From: Bavariicoccus seileri WCC 4188
GTDB taxonomy: Bacteria; Bacillota; Bacilli; Lactobacillales; Aerococcaceae
NCBI RefSeq assembly: GCF_000421665.1
Contig: NZ_ATXL01000017.1
Location: forward strand, 1-45,832
Direction: 5' to 3'
Length of the DNA: 45,832 nt
Both the position numbers and the translations under genes were made by a program. Numbering within the stretch: position 1 is the first letter of the stretch; each line of letters begins with the position of its first letter. The notes under the pieces were generated by a model, which was not told the origin of the DNA, made no database searches, and saw only the letters and a program-made list of their open reading frames with translations. Shown one piece after another: positions 38,794 to 45,832 of this stretch.

Positions 38794-39702
38794 ATGAGTT
38801 TAAAAGTTTTTGGCCATAGAAACCCAGACACTGATGCAATTGGAGCCGCAATAGCTTATAGTTACTTACTGAACCAAACAGGTGTTGATGCGGAGGCAGT
38901 TGCCCTTGGAGAACCAAATGAAGAAACACAGTATGCACTAAATCATTTTGGCTTACAAGCACCTAGAGTAGTAAAAACTCTTGCAAATGAAACATCTGAA
39001 GTTGCACTAGTTGACCACAATGAAAAAGCACAAACTATTTCCGATATCGATGAATTAACTGTTAAATACGTTGTTGATCACCATAGAATTGCTAATTTCC
39101 AAACAAGTGAACCTTTATATTATCGTGCGGAACCTCTTGGATGTACTTCCACTATTTTATATAAATTATATAAAGAAGCAGCTGTTACCATTCCAAAAGA
39201 TATTGCTGGCATTATGTTATCAGCAATCATTTCTGATACTTTATTATTCAAATCTCCAACTTGCACTGCAGAGGATATTGAAATTGGTGATCAATTAGCG
39301 GAAATTGCCGAAGTCAGTCTTAACGAGTACGGCTTAGCACTCCTGAAAGCGGGGACTAATCTAGCCTCAAAATCTGCAGAAGAACTGATTGATCTAGATG
39401 CTAAAACATTTGAATTAGGAAAGTACAAAGTACGTGTCGCACAAGTCAATACTGTTGATATTCCAGAGGTTAAAGCTCGTAAAGATGAGTTCATTAAAGC
39501 AATCAACGCTAGTGGATTTGACTTGTTTCTCCTAATGATTACGGACATATTGAATAGCAATACTGAATTATTAGTAGTCGGAGAACCAATAGAACCAGTT
39601 GAAAAAGCCTTCCACAAAAAAGTAGTGGATCAGTTTATTGATCTTCCAACTGTTGTTTCTCGTAAAAAACAAATTGTGCCCCAATTAACAGATGCATTTT
39701 GA
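38794..39702 (+). CDS. ppaC: Manganese-dependent inorganic pyrophosphatase (family II, DHH)
   Basis: A 302-residue soluble enzyme that hydrolyses pyrophosphate, pulling biosynthetic reactions forward. The metal ligands are seen in [16 protein letters not shown] (His, two Asp), [16 protein letters not shown] and [10 protein letters not shown]; the C-terminal substrate domain ends [10 protein letters not shown], with the catalytic Arg-Lys-Lys cluster. ATG follows AAAGGGAAG. It stands alone behind a 354-base gap. A 7-bp inverted repeat TATCACA/TGTGATA (38711-38752) lies in its upstream region; no clear promoter was identified. Confidence 0.97.
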   Translation: MSLKVFGHRNPDTDAIGAAIAYSYLLNQTGVDAEAVALGEPNEETQYALNHFGLQAPRVVKTLANETSEVALVDHNEKAQTISDIDELTVKYVVDHHRIANFQTSEPLYYRAEPLGCTSTILYKLYKEAAVTIPKDIAGIMLSAIISDTLLFKSPTCTAEDIEIGDQLAEIAEVSLNEYGLALLKAGTNLASKSAEELIDLDAKTFELGKYKVRVAQVNTVDIPEVKARKDEFIKAINASGFDLFLLMITDILNSNTELLVVGEPIEPVEKAFHKKVVDQFIDLPTVVSRKKQIVPQLTDAF

Positions 39703-39762
39703 CGTCATGATCCTTGGTGGCCACAACCTCTTACAACTGCTACCTAAAAGGATGTTGAATAT

Positions 39763-40710
39763 ATGAGCTTTTTATCAAAAATAAGAAAGTTCCTGAACTT
39801 CGGTAGACATGATGTTACCACGTCTATCCATGTAAAAACATTGCTAGTACGGACAAATGACTTGGACCAGTCGAAACGATTTTATCACAACACTCTCGGA
39901 TTAGATGTCTTGAGGGACCATAATAATAGCGTTTTGTTAGCCAATCAGAATACACTAATGCCCTTGATCGAACTGAGAGGGCCAAGTAAAACTAGTTCTA
40001 CTAGATATAGTAATGCAAATGGAGAAACTGATGATAGGTTAAATGAGCCTCAATATCACCACATTGGTTTTTTACTTGATACCAAAAGAAGTTGGATATC
40101 TTTCATCCATCATATATTGGATCAAGAAATACCTATCACTGGTACGAGTGAGGCTAACAAAACCATTTCTTTCTATATCAAAGATCCGGATGATAACTTG
40201 CTTGAGTTCTATACAAAAAAAGAGACAAAAGATCATCATCACTATCCAACAAGAAACTTTAACGAAGGACATGACATCGAGTGGAACCTAAAACAAGTTC
40301 TTGATACTGTAGATGACGACTATGTGACAAGTACTTATCATTTTGAAATTGCACACTTGCATTTACAAGTCAGTAAACTGAACGCTCAAACTTTTCGTCA
40401 TTTTTTCGTTGATGGTCTAAAAGCCCTTGAAATTGAAAGCTACCATCCAAGGACACTTAACTTTAAAATGGGAAGTCTTAACATTCTCATTACTGAAGTC
40501 TATAGCCGACGACATAATCCTAGAATGACTCGGCAAAACCTAGAACCAATTATCGAGTTTCCTACTATCGGAACCGTCAAAAAACTAACAAATGACTTAT
40601 TGGACTTACAGTTCCCTTGTGACGTTTCTGAAGGAGAGACTCGAACAATAGTAGAAGGTTTCACTTTTGTGTGTACTTGTCCGGAAGCACAGATAGTCGC
40701 TAAAGAATAG
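39763..40710 (+). CDS. Two-domain VOC-fold protein (glyoxalase/extradiol dioxygenase superfamily)
   Basis: A 315-residue protein with two vicinal-oxygen-chelate halves. The first (about 20-150) has VRTNDLDQSKRFYHNTLGL, HHIGFLL and DPDDNLLEFYTKKE, with metal-ligand-like His and Glu; the second (about 180-300) is weaker, with HLHLQVSKL. This resembles the CatE/YfiE-type proteins annotated as catechol-2,3-dioxygenase in Firmicutes, for which substrates are mostly unknown. N-terminal residues 1-18 are a basic, possibly amphipathic helix (FLSKIRKFLNFGRH) unusual for the family. Its own ATG has only a weak AAAAGGATG-like site. Confidence 0.8.
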   Translation: MSFLSKIRKFLNFGRHDVTTSIHVKTLLVRTNDLDQSKRFYHNTLGLDVLRDHNNSVLLANQNTLMPLIELRGPSKTSSTRYSNANGETDDRLNEPQYHHIGFLLDTKRSWISFIHHILDQEIPITGTSEANKTISFYIKDPDDNLLEFYTKKETKDHHHYPTRNFNEGHDIEWNLKQVLDTVDDDYVTSTYHFEIAHLHLQVSKLNAQTFRHFFVDGLKALEIESYHPRTLNFKMGSLNILITEVYSRRHNPRMTRQNLEPIIEFPTIGTVKKLTNDLLDLQFPCDVSEGETRTIVEGFTFVCTCPEAQIVAKE

Positions 40711-40731
40711 AGTAGACTAGGGGGCATTGTT

Positions 40732-41604
40732 ATGTTAATTGATCGTGATTACAATTTAGCACTTGCTAAACGGCCAGAGAATAGTCATAAGGGTACTTTT
40801 GGAAAAGTGCTGTTGATTGGTGGAAACTTTGAAATGGCCGGAGCCATTATTATGGCGTCACTAGCTGCCATATCCAGTGGTGCTGGTTTGGTAACTGTTG
40901 CAACTGACGCTAGAAATTTTTCTGCCATACATACCCACACTCCTGAAGTCATGTGTGTTGATTGGGATGAGAAAAAAATGTTTACAGATCTTCTTAAATC
41001 AGTAGATACAGTTTTCATTGGTAGTGGTTTAGGAAGAAACAAAAAAGCTGAGCGTCTCTTTACAGATACACTAGAGATAGTAACTAAAAAACAATTCTTA
41101 GTGCTTGATGCAGATGCCTTATTCTTTTTGTCTCATAACACACAACTCCCTATAACAGCTAAATCTGTTATCCTCACGCCCCATCAAGGTGAATGGTCTC
41201 GGCTATCTGGATTAGAGCCTTCTCTACAGACTCATAAGAGCAATCTACAGTCGTTCAGATCATTTATACTAAATCATCAGTTAGAGGATACAGATACGCT
41301 TCTAGTACTAAAAAAGCATCATACTGACGTTTACGGTAGCTTAAACCACCATTTTGAACATATTGCACACTTAGATATAGGTAACCCCGCCATGGCAACT
41401 GGTGGCATGGGAGATACCTTATCTGGGATCATTTCGGCATTGGTCTATCAGTCAAAATCGATAGAGCACGCTATTTTAGACAGTTTATTTATTCATAGTA
41501 TGATTGGAGATCAATTAGCGAAAAGTAACTATGTCGTGAGACCAACACTAATCAGCCAGCATATTCCTAAATTTATTACTGACAACCTGATAGTGTCAAA
41601 ATGA
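40732..41604 (+). CDS. nnrD: ADP-dependent NAD(P)H-hydrate dehydratase
   Basis: A 290-residue repair enzyme that dehydrates damaged NAD(P)HX back to NAD(P)H. Ribokinase-like fold: HKGTFGKVLLIGG at the start, GAGLVTVAT, IGSGLGRN, VLDADALFFL, LTPHQGEW and the catalytic GNPAMATGGMGDTLSGII (usual form GNPGMATGGTGD). The fused epimerase half (NnrE) is absent, as in many lactic bacteria. GTG is not needed: ATG follows AGGGGGC. It is probably cotranscribed with the VOC gene 21 bases upstream. Confidence 0.93.
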   Translation: MLIDRDYNLALAKRPENSHKGTFGKVLLIGGNFEMAGAIIMASLAAISSGAGLVTVATDARNFSAIHTHTPEVMCVDWDEKKMFTDLLKSVDTVFIGSGLGRNKKAERLFTDTLEIVTKKQFLVLDADALFFLSHNTQLPITAKSVILTPHQGEWSRLSGLEPSLQTHKSNLQSFRSFILNHQLEDTDTLLVLKKHHTDVYGSLNHHFEHIAHLDIGNPAMATGGMGDTLSGIISALVYQSKSIEHAILDSLFIHSMIGDQLAKSNYVVRPTLISQHIPKFITDNLIVSK

Positions 41605-41610
41605 GTATTA

Positions 41611-41665
41611 TTTAACTTAGTACTGTTTAACTGAGTGTTGTTTGACTGAGTCTTGTTTAACTGTG
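41611..41665 (+). repeat. 15-bp tandem repeat array behind nnrD
   Basis: Units TTTAACTTAGTACTG, TTTAACTGAGTGTTG, TTTGACTGAGTCTTG and a partial TTTAACTGTG, starting six bases after the nnrD stop. Same placement as the array behind pflA, but a different sequence. Confidence 0.85.
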
Positions 41666-41745
41666 AAAATGTGTACACGCAAGTGCAGTTTTAATGCGGT
41701 GTTTGAACTATTTTAAATTCATATTCATATTTTTTTCATTTTTGG

Positions 41746-41774
41746 TTGCATTTCTCTAATTGTTTTGTTAGTAT
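41746..41774 (+). promoter_or_regulatory. Promoter of the T-box leader
   Basis: TTGCAT (41746-41751), a 17-base spacer and TAGTAT (41769-41774) with a TG-N extension. Transcription would start near 41781, at the 5' side of the T-box. Confidence 0.65.
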
Positions 41775-41780
41775 TACACC

Positions 41781-42054
41781 ATCAAATAAATAAAACAGTG
41801 TAGTGATAAGAAAAAGTAACGATTGTATTTGATTTAAGAGAGCCTAGGATTGGTGAGAATAGGTAATCAAAACCCGTGAAAACACATCTTTGAACAAACT
41901 ATCGAATAAAGTAGGTTAGTTCGGGAGTACCCGTTATAGTGCCAGCGCTTAGAAATTTGAGCGTTATAAGGTTAGTTTTGCGAAGAACTAGCGAAAAAAG
42001 GTGGAACCACGAGATTATCGTCCTTTATGTCAATTGACATAAAGGGCTTTTTTT
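41781..42054 (+). promoter_or_regulatory. T-box riboswitch with terminator, ahead of the amino acid transporter
   Basis: T-box motif AAGGTGGAACCACG at 41998-42011. Stem I is recognisable: AAGA (41808-41811) pairs with TCTT (41887-41890); AGTA (41815-41818) is the S-turn; ACG/CGT (41819-41821 with 41875-41877); GATT/AATC (41831-41834 with 41865-41868) around the AGAGAG bulge; and CCTA/TAGG (41843-41846 with 41860-41863). The specifier in GAAAACACA (41878-41886) is CAC (His) or ACA (Thr). The terminator is CCTTTATGTCAA/TTGACATAAAGG (42022-42045) with a T-run. Uncharged tRNA would turn the transporter on. Confidence 0.95.
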
Positions 42055-42083
42055 ATAGCTATACAAAAAATGGAGGAATAATG

Positions 42084-42881
42084 ATGAAAAAGTTGGTATT
42101 ATACGTATTAGTTGGTGTTTTGGCTATTCTTGCTGGATTTGGGATCTATAACAATTACTTTAAAACAACAGATGCTGGTGAGGATAATGGTGAGAAAAAA
42201 ACGATAGTTGTGGGATTAGATGATACCTTTGCTCCAATGGGGTTCAAAGATGATAATAATGAACTTGTTGGATTTGATATTGATTTATCAAAAGAAATTG
42301 AAAAAATAACAGACTATCAGTTCGAATTTCAACCTATCGATTGGATGACAAAAGAAACTGAACTCCAACAAGGAAATATTGATCTCATTTGGAATGGCTA
42401 TACTGTTACCGATGAACGAAAAGAGATAGTTGATTTCTCAACACCATATATGACAAACAAACAAATCATCATCGTTCAAGATGACAGTGATATAGATTCT
42501 ATAGATGATCTTGAAGGAAAAACGGTAGCAACTCAAGAAGGGTCAAGCTCATATGATGCCATTATGGCCGATACAGACCTCGTTGCAGCTATTGAAGGCA
42601 ATGAACCAATCTCATATAGCACTTTCAACGATGTTTTCAATGATTTATTGACTAACCGTTCGGATGCTATAGTAGTGGACGAAACATTAGCACGTTACTA
42701 CATGAAACAAAGAGGATTAACAGAATTACGCGTGTTAGATGATGATTTGGGCAGTGAAGAATATGCTATTGGAATCAGAAAAGACGATACACAACTCAAA
42801 GAAGATCTTGATGCAGCTTTGAAAACTTTAACTGATAATGGCAAACTAGATGAAGTCAAGAATCGTTGGTTCGAAGAATAA
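42084..42881 (+). CDS. Amino acid ABC transporter substrate-binding protein (HisJ/polar type)
   Basis: About 265 residues, SBP_bac_3 family: DDTFAPMGFKDDNNELVGFDIDLSKEI, then LIWNGYTVTDERKEIVDFSTPYM and LEGKTVATQEGSSSYDAIM; basic/polar amino acid binding is likely. The N-terminus MKKLVLYVLVGVLAILAGF is a hydrophobic segment with no lipobox cysteine, so it would be tethered by an uncleaved helix or released, unlike usual Gram-positive lipoprotein SBPs. GGAGG (42072-42076) favours ATG 42084; ATG 42081 is equally possible. An in-frame ATG at 42027 lies inside the T-box terminator and is rejected. The permease follows only after 280 bases. Confidence 0.92.
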   Translation: MKKLVLYVLVGVLAILAGFGIYNNYFKTTDAGEDNGEKKTIVVGLDDTFAPMGFKDDNNELVGFDIDLSKEIEKITDYQFEFQPIDWMTKETELQQGNIDLIWNGYTVTDERKEIVDFSTPYMTNKQIIIVQDDSDIDSIDDLEGKTVATQEGSSSYDAIMADTDLVAAIEGNEPISYSTFNDVFNDLLTNRSDAIVVDETLARYYMKQRGLTELRVLDDDLGSEEYAIGIRKDDTQLKEDLDAALKTLTDNGKLDEVKNRWFEE

Positions 42882-42913
42882 TCAGACCTGCCTACTGAAG
42901 AAAGATTTCTATT

Positions 42914-43079
42914 TATTGTAGCTGTACAATAGGTGTATTAACTATCTACAGCAATAATCTACAAACAATGATACAAAAGGAATACACAGAATTAGAAACA
43001 ATTTACTGCATTATCTGCATTATCCGCATTTTACTCAGTTACACTAACTAAATGACACTATACTAAACGACACAGCTAT
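42914..43079 (+). repeat. Hairpin and short tandem repeats between the binding protein and permease genes
   Basis: First an inverted repeat TATTGTA/TACAATA near 42914-42931, a possible mRNA-stabilising hairpin behind the binding protein gene. Then three 9-base units, CTGCATTAT twice and CCGCATTTT (43006-43032), and two longer units beginning ACTAAATGACAC and ACTAAACGACAC (43047-43079). No T-run terminator and no gene with a ribosome binding site is seen in the 280-base gap. Confidence 0.6.
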
Positions 43080-43161
43080 ATGACATCTAAATGACATTAA
43101 GAAACTAAACTATAGAACTTAAAAAGCCTAAATATTATTAAAAACTAAAGGATCGATTCTA

Positions 43162-43797
43162 ATGAGCGACTTACTAAATTTGATACCGAATTTGATTGAT
43201 GGATTACTTCAAACGCTGAACTTATTTATCATTGTGGCGGTCATTAGCATCCCACTAGGTTTTCTAATAACCCTATCGGTACTTTATGGACCAAAAATTG
43301 TCCAATTGCTACTCAATTGTTTTATCTATGTAATGAGAGGGACTCCATTACTTTTGCAATTGATGGTGATATTCTTCGGATTGCCACTTTTAGGATTAAA
43401 AATTGATCGTTTTCCCTCAGCACTCTTGGCATATTGCTTAAACTATGCCGCGTACTACGCCGAAATATTTAGAGGAGGTATGCTAAGCATTCCACTCTCG
43501 CAGTTTGAAGCAATCAAGGTATTAAATATCAAGAAGGTAAGGGGATATAGACGCATCATCCTACCGCAACTCTTTAAAACAACCTTGCCATCCGTTACGA
43601 ATGAACTAATCACCTTAGTGAAGGACACCTCATTAGTTTATGTTATTGGATTAACCGAACTATTAAAAGTTGGTAAAACTGCTGCAAATGCCTCTGCAAG
43701 CCTCGTGCCGTTTTTAGCAGTTGGTTTATTATATTTGTTGATCACGGCAATCATAACATTAGCAGTTGATGTTATTGAAGAAAAACTAGAATTTTAG
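43162..43797 (+). CDS. Amino acid ABC transporter permease (HisM type)
   Basis: A 211-residue membrane protein with about five hydrophobic helices. The N-terminal LIDGLLQTLNLFIIVAVISIPLGFL, the VMRGTPLLLQL loop and the EAA motif QFEAIKVLNIKKVRGYRRIILPQ (about 113-135), which docks the ATPase, are diagnostic of polar amino acid permeases. LITLVKDTSLVYVIGL is also conserved. ATG follows AAAGGA at a slightly long distance. It is followed ten bases on by the ATPase gene. One permease gene implies a homodimer. Confidence 0.95.
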   Translation: MSDLLNLIPNLIDGLLQTLNLFIIVAVISIPLGFLITLSVLYGPKIVQLLLNCFIYVMRGTPLLLQLMVIFFGLPLLGLKIDRFPSALLAYCLNYAAYYAEIFRGGMLSIPLSQFEAIKVLNIKKVRGYRRIILPQLFKTTLPSVTNELITLVKDTSLVYVIGLTELLKVGKTAANASASLVPFLAVGLLYLLITAIITLAVDVIEEKLEF

Positions 43798-43807
43798 GAG
43801 GCAAATT

Positions 43808-44473
43808 ATGTTGATATGTCAGGGTATTTCAAAAAAATTTGGTAACGAAGTCGTTTTGAATAATTTTGATTTTCAAATGTCACCTGGTGAAATTGTGGGA
43901 TTAGTTGGTAAATCTGGAAGCGGGAAAACAACTTTTATGAGGATATTAACTAATCTGGAAACGTTAGATAGTGGATCTGTATTGATTGATGACGTTTTTT
44001 TATACAAAAATGGTCAATTAGCATCCAAAAAAATCCAAAGTAATTACCAAAAGAAGATGGGATTAGTCTTCCAGAATTATGCCTTATTTCCGAATTTATC
44101 AGTCATAGATAACATCATCGAAGCTCCATCAGCCCTAGATGGTACAGCCAAAACGTCTATAAAAGATTTGAAGGAAAAAGCTATGGGTTATTTAAAACGT
44201 TTCGGACTCGAAGATAAAGCTGATATGATGCCAAAACAGTTGTCAGGTGGTCAAAAACAACGTGTTGCAATTATAAGATCCTTGATTTTAAATCCTTCAT
44301 TTATTTGTTTTGATGAACCGACCTCAGCATTAGACGATGCAAATCAAGAAACAGTCGGCAGCTTAATAAATGAAATCTCTGAAATTGGAAAAGGTGTTAT
44401 TATAGTAACGCATGATAATGATTTCGCGGATAAGACATGTTCAAGATTAATTTCGTCAACAACATTTAAATAA
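43808..44473 (+). CDS. Amino acid ABC transporter ATP-binding protein
   Basis: A 221-residue ATPase: Walker A GKSGSGKTT (about 34-42), Q-loop FQNYALFPNLSV, signature LSGGQKQR, Walker B FICFDEPTSALDD and the H-loop His in VTHDNDFA. It is about 20 residues shorter than the usual 240, ending soon after the H-loop (SRLISSTTFK), so the C-terminal strand and tail are trimmed; still likely functional. It starts ten bases after the permease, behind AGGAGG. It completes a three-gene uptake system under the T-box. Confidence 0.94.
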   Translation: MLICQGISKKFGNEVVLNNFDFQMSPGEIVGLVGKSGSGKTTFMRILTNLETLDSGSVLIDDVFLYKNGQLASKKIQSNYQKKMGLVFQNYALFPNLSVIDNIIEAPSALDGTAKTSIKDLKEKAMGYLKRFGLEDKADMMPKQLSGGQKQRVAIIRSLILNPSFICFDEPTSALDDANQETVGSLINEISEIGKGVIIVTHDNDFADKTCSRLISSTTFK

Positions 44474-44487
44474 CTGAATAACCACTC

Positions 44488-44541
44488 GAATAAACAAATT
44501 GAATGAACAAATTGAAGATGTTGAAGTTGGATGAACAAATT
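44488..44541 (+). repeat. 13-bp tandem repeats behind the transporter ATPase gene
   Basis: GAATAAACAAATT, GAATGAACAAATT, a 15-base interruption, then GGATGAACAAATT. It begins 14 bases after the stop codon. Confidence 0.8.
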
Positions 44542-44558
44542 GAAATAGTTAGAAAGTA

Positions 44559-44600
44559 AAAGAGAGAGGCGCTGGAATAGTGTCTCTTTAATTTTCAATT
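44559..44600 (+). terminator. Terminator of the transporter operon
   Basis: GAGGCGCT (44565-44572) pairs with AGTGTCTC (44579-44586) with two G-T pairs, extended by AGA/TTT, followed by TTTAATTTT. Moderately strong. The rest of 44474-44830 holds the repeats above and the insertion sequence end. Confidence 0.65.
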
Positions 44601-44652
44601 TTATTTTTCCAAATCTTCGCATAATTTATATTATGTCAACTAGGATGACTAC

Positions 44653-44737
44653 TGCCACACATTTGTACCATTGATGCCAACTTTCTTACCACTGTTTGCC
44701 AAAGAATGTACCACCTTTTGCCAGCTCGATGTACCAC
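44653..44737. repeat. Four 22-bp-spaced repeats at the IS21 end
   Basis: TGCCA-N6-TGTACCAC-like copies begin at 44653, 44675, 44697 and 44719, exactly 22 bases apart (two helical turns). The second is degraded (TTACCAC). Such multiple terminal repeats are typical IS21 transposase binding sites. Confidence 0.85.
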
Positions 44738-44830
44738 TAAAGAAATATCCCATAACCACTGTGATTTAAGTTAGTTATGGGACACCTTTACATAATCCAT
44801 AGGATTATATTAGTTTTTCATAATAATATC

Positions 44831-45586
44831 TTAGAAGTTATTGGATAAACCCAGTCGTTCACGCATAGATGTTTCACCATCAATAGTGATGGTGTAGGAA
44901 TTATGAACAATCCGATCAATAACTGCTTCTCCTGTGGGACCGCCTCCCAGTTTAGAGTGCCATCCGGCTGTGTTGAACTGGGTACAGAAGATCGTAGAAG
45001 TCGTCTTTTCCCGTTTTTCTATGATTTCCATGGTCAAGTATAGTTCTTCTTCTGTTAAGTCATGAAGAAGCCACTCATCAATAATGAGTAGTTCTTTCTT
45101 AGTGTACTTACGCATTAATTTTTTATAGCTGTCATCTGGCTGATTTTTTGCTATCTTAAACTCATCTAGGAGTTCAGGTAGGCGAACATACTGAACTTTA
45201 TAAAATTGACGACAAGCAGCTATACCAAAGGCACAGGCTAAGTAGGTTTTCCCAGCTCCAGTTGCTCCCATCAGAATGATGTTGTTCTTATTTTCTAAGT
45301 ACAACCCAGAAGCTAAGCGTAAGATCTCTTCTTTTGGTAACCGTCGGTCTTCGAAATATTGAATCTCCTCAATTGATGCTGAAGGAACTTCGAATGCAGC
45401 TTGCCTTATTAAGCGTTGAAGCTTATTACTTTTGCGACGAGAATGTTCGCTGTCTACTAATAGCTTAAAGCGATCTTCGAAGCCCAGATCGTTATATTGC
45501 TTGTTTTGTGCCTGTTGCTTATAGGCCTCTGCCATGCCACTCATTTTCATTTCAATCAACTTTGTTATCGTATCTTCATTCATCAT
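44831..45586 (-). CDS. istB: IS21 helper ATPase IstB
   Basis: A 251-residue AAA+ protein that assists transposase IstA in target capture. Walker A GATGAGKT (107-114), Walker B LLIIDEWLL (about 169-177), and a DnaC-like core with VIDRIVHNSYTI near the end and the usual N-terminal helical part (MKMSGMAEAYKQQ). ATG with GGAGGA seven bases ahead. It overlaps istA by 11 bases, the usual translational coupling. No frameshift or stop, so it may be active. Confidence 0.96.
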   Translation of the reverse strand: MMNEDTITKLIEMKMSGMAEAYKQQAQNKQYNDLGFEDRFKLLVDSEHSRRKSNKLQRLIRQAAFEVPSASIEEIQYFEDRRLPKEEILRLASGLYLENKNNIILMGATGAGKTYLACAFGIAACRQFYKVQYVRLPELLDEFKIAKNQPDDSYKKLMRKYTKKELLIIDEWLLHDLTEEELYLTMEIIEKREKTTSTIFCTQFNTAGWHSKLGGGPTGEAVIDRIVHNSYTITIDGETSMRERLGLSNNF

Positions 45587-45832
45587 TTAAACGTCCTCCA
45601 TAGTAGCTAGCTCCACGGGTGAATCCATGGTTCTGAGTTAATTTATCTACTGCTTTCTTCATTTGTTCTTCTTTTATCTGCTTCTGATTATTTTTAAGGG
45701 CTGTTTTAACAAGAGAGACCGTCGGTCTTTCTGTGACGTCCAGTACCGTCTGGCAGGCTTTTTCCAATTCATACTTTGTGTGTTTGCGTAACACTTTCTT
45801 AAGAGTGAAAATGGACTGAACACCTTGTCGTT
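45576..45832 (-). CDS. istA: IS21 transposase IstA, C-terminal fragment (cut by the window edge)
   Basis: The frame is open from the window edge to the stop at 45576-45578, about 84 residues, so the gene continues beyond 45832. The tail has YELEKACQTVLDVTERPTVS, then SLVKTALKNNQ, typical of the IstA C-terminus (the HTH and DDE domains lie outside). It ends ASYYGGRLNDE. An apparent GTG start at 45794 is not the true start. Confidence 0.9.
   Translation of the reverse strand, partial: RQGVQSIFTLKKVLRKHTKYELEKACQTVLDVTERPTVSLVKTALKNNQKQIKEEQMKKAVDKLTQNHGFTRGASYYGGRLNDE

Larger units (their letters stand above)
44634..45832 (-). mobile_element. IS21-family insertion sequence, partial (one end plus istB and the istA tail)
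   Basis: Two overlapping minus-strand genes in the istA-istB order of IS21 elements, with a repeat-rich end. The terminus is placed at TGTCAAC (44634) by its TG start and by the repeats just inside it; the exact edge is uncertain. The other end and any target-site duplication lie outside the window. Insertion is behind the transporter operon terminator, in non-coding DNA. Confidence 0.85.

Noticed and set aside
41903-41915. AAA (Lys) as the T-box specifier, in CGAATAAAGTAGG
   Set aside because: It resembles a specifier loop locally, but once Stem I is folded using the AGTA S-turn and the AAGA/TCTT helix, this segment lies outside Stem I.
42027-42083. Upstream start for the substrate-binding protein
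   Set aside because: This ATG lies in the T-box terminator stem and has no ribosome binding site; GGAGG at 42072 serves ATG 42081/42084.
42968-43051. 27-codon frame with Cys-Ile-Ile repeats between the binding protein and permease genes
   Set aside because: No ribosome binding site is ahead of its ATG, and the apparent pattern comes from the 9-base DNA repeats.
38431-44541. Possible CRISPR-like arrays
   Set aside because: Units are 9-15 bp with no unique spacers and no cas genes nearby; they are simple tandem repeats.

Overview
The window is chromosomal DNA of a low-GC Gram-positive bacterium, almost certainly a member of Lactobacillales. Supporting signs are CIRCE/HrcA control of dnaK, a fused gshF, the pflB/pflA pair, a Mn-type pyrophosphatase, plsY next to parE-parC, xerC-hslV-hslU, strong AAGGAGG-type ribosome binding sites, TTG/GTG starts and a T-box leader. 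Family level (Carnobacteriaceae, Aerococcaceae or Enterococcaceae-like) cannot be settled by eye. No tRNA, rRNA or CRISPR array was recognised.

Layout. 1-340: the 3' end of a group II intron (maturase tail, then domains V and VI). 394-4382: degV (minus strand), divergent from truB, ribF and hemW. 4530-9381: heat-shock operon hrcA-grpE-dnaK-dnaJ behind a CIRCE operator, closed by a strong terminator. 9466-13748: gshF and lepA. 13769-17466: a small unknown gene (minus strand), divergent from an ABC-F ATPase, dihydrofolate reductase and ypmS/yozE-type genes. 17467-17954: AT-rich spacer. 17955-23363: deoD, then ctpA, two tandem type I signal peptidases, rbgA and rnhB. 23464-29605: dprA, topA, xerC, hslV and hslU. 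29665-35034: plsY (minus strand), divergent from the topoisomerase IV genes parE and parC. 35289-38610: pyruvate formate-lyase and its activase, with a Rex-like operator. 38794-41604: ppaC, a two-domain VOC (glyoxalase/dioxygenase-fold) protein and the NAD(P)HX dehydratase nnrD. 41746-44473: a T-box-controlled polar amino acid ABC transporter. 44634-45832: one end of an IS21-family element with istB and the tail of istA.

How the genes fit together. Most of the window is core housekeeping: protein folding and proteolysis (HrcA/GrpE/DnaK/DnaJ, HslVU), translation and ribosome assembly (TruB, LepA, RbgA, ABC-F), secretion (two signal peptidases, CtpA), DNA topology and recombination (TopA, ParEC, XerC, DprA, RNase HII), and anaerobic pyruvate metabolism (PflB/PflA). 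Mobile DNA sits at both window edges. The stretch from 38.4 to 44.5 kb is the most irregular: loose spacing, four unrelated short tandem-repeat arrays, mostly directly behind stop codons, and a T-box transporter. I found no undescribed multi-gene system. The most useful leads are regulatory: the T-box specifier conflict, the dprA start inside a terminator-like hairpin, the Rex-like site at pflB, and the post-stop repeats.
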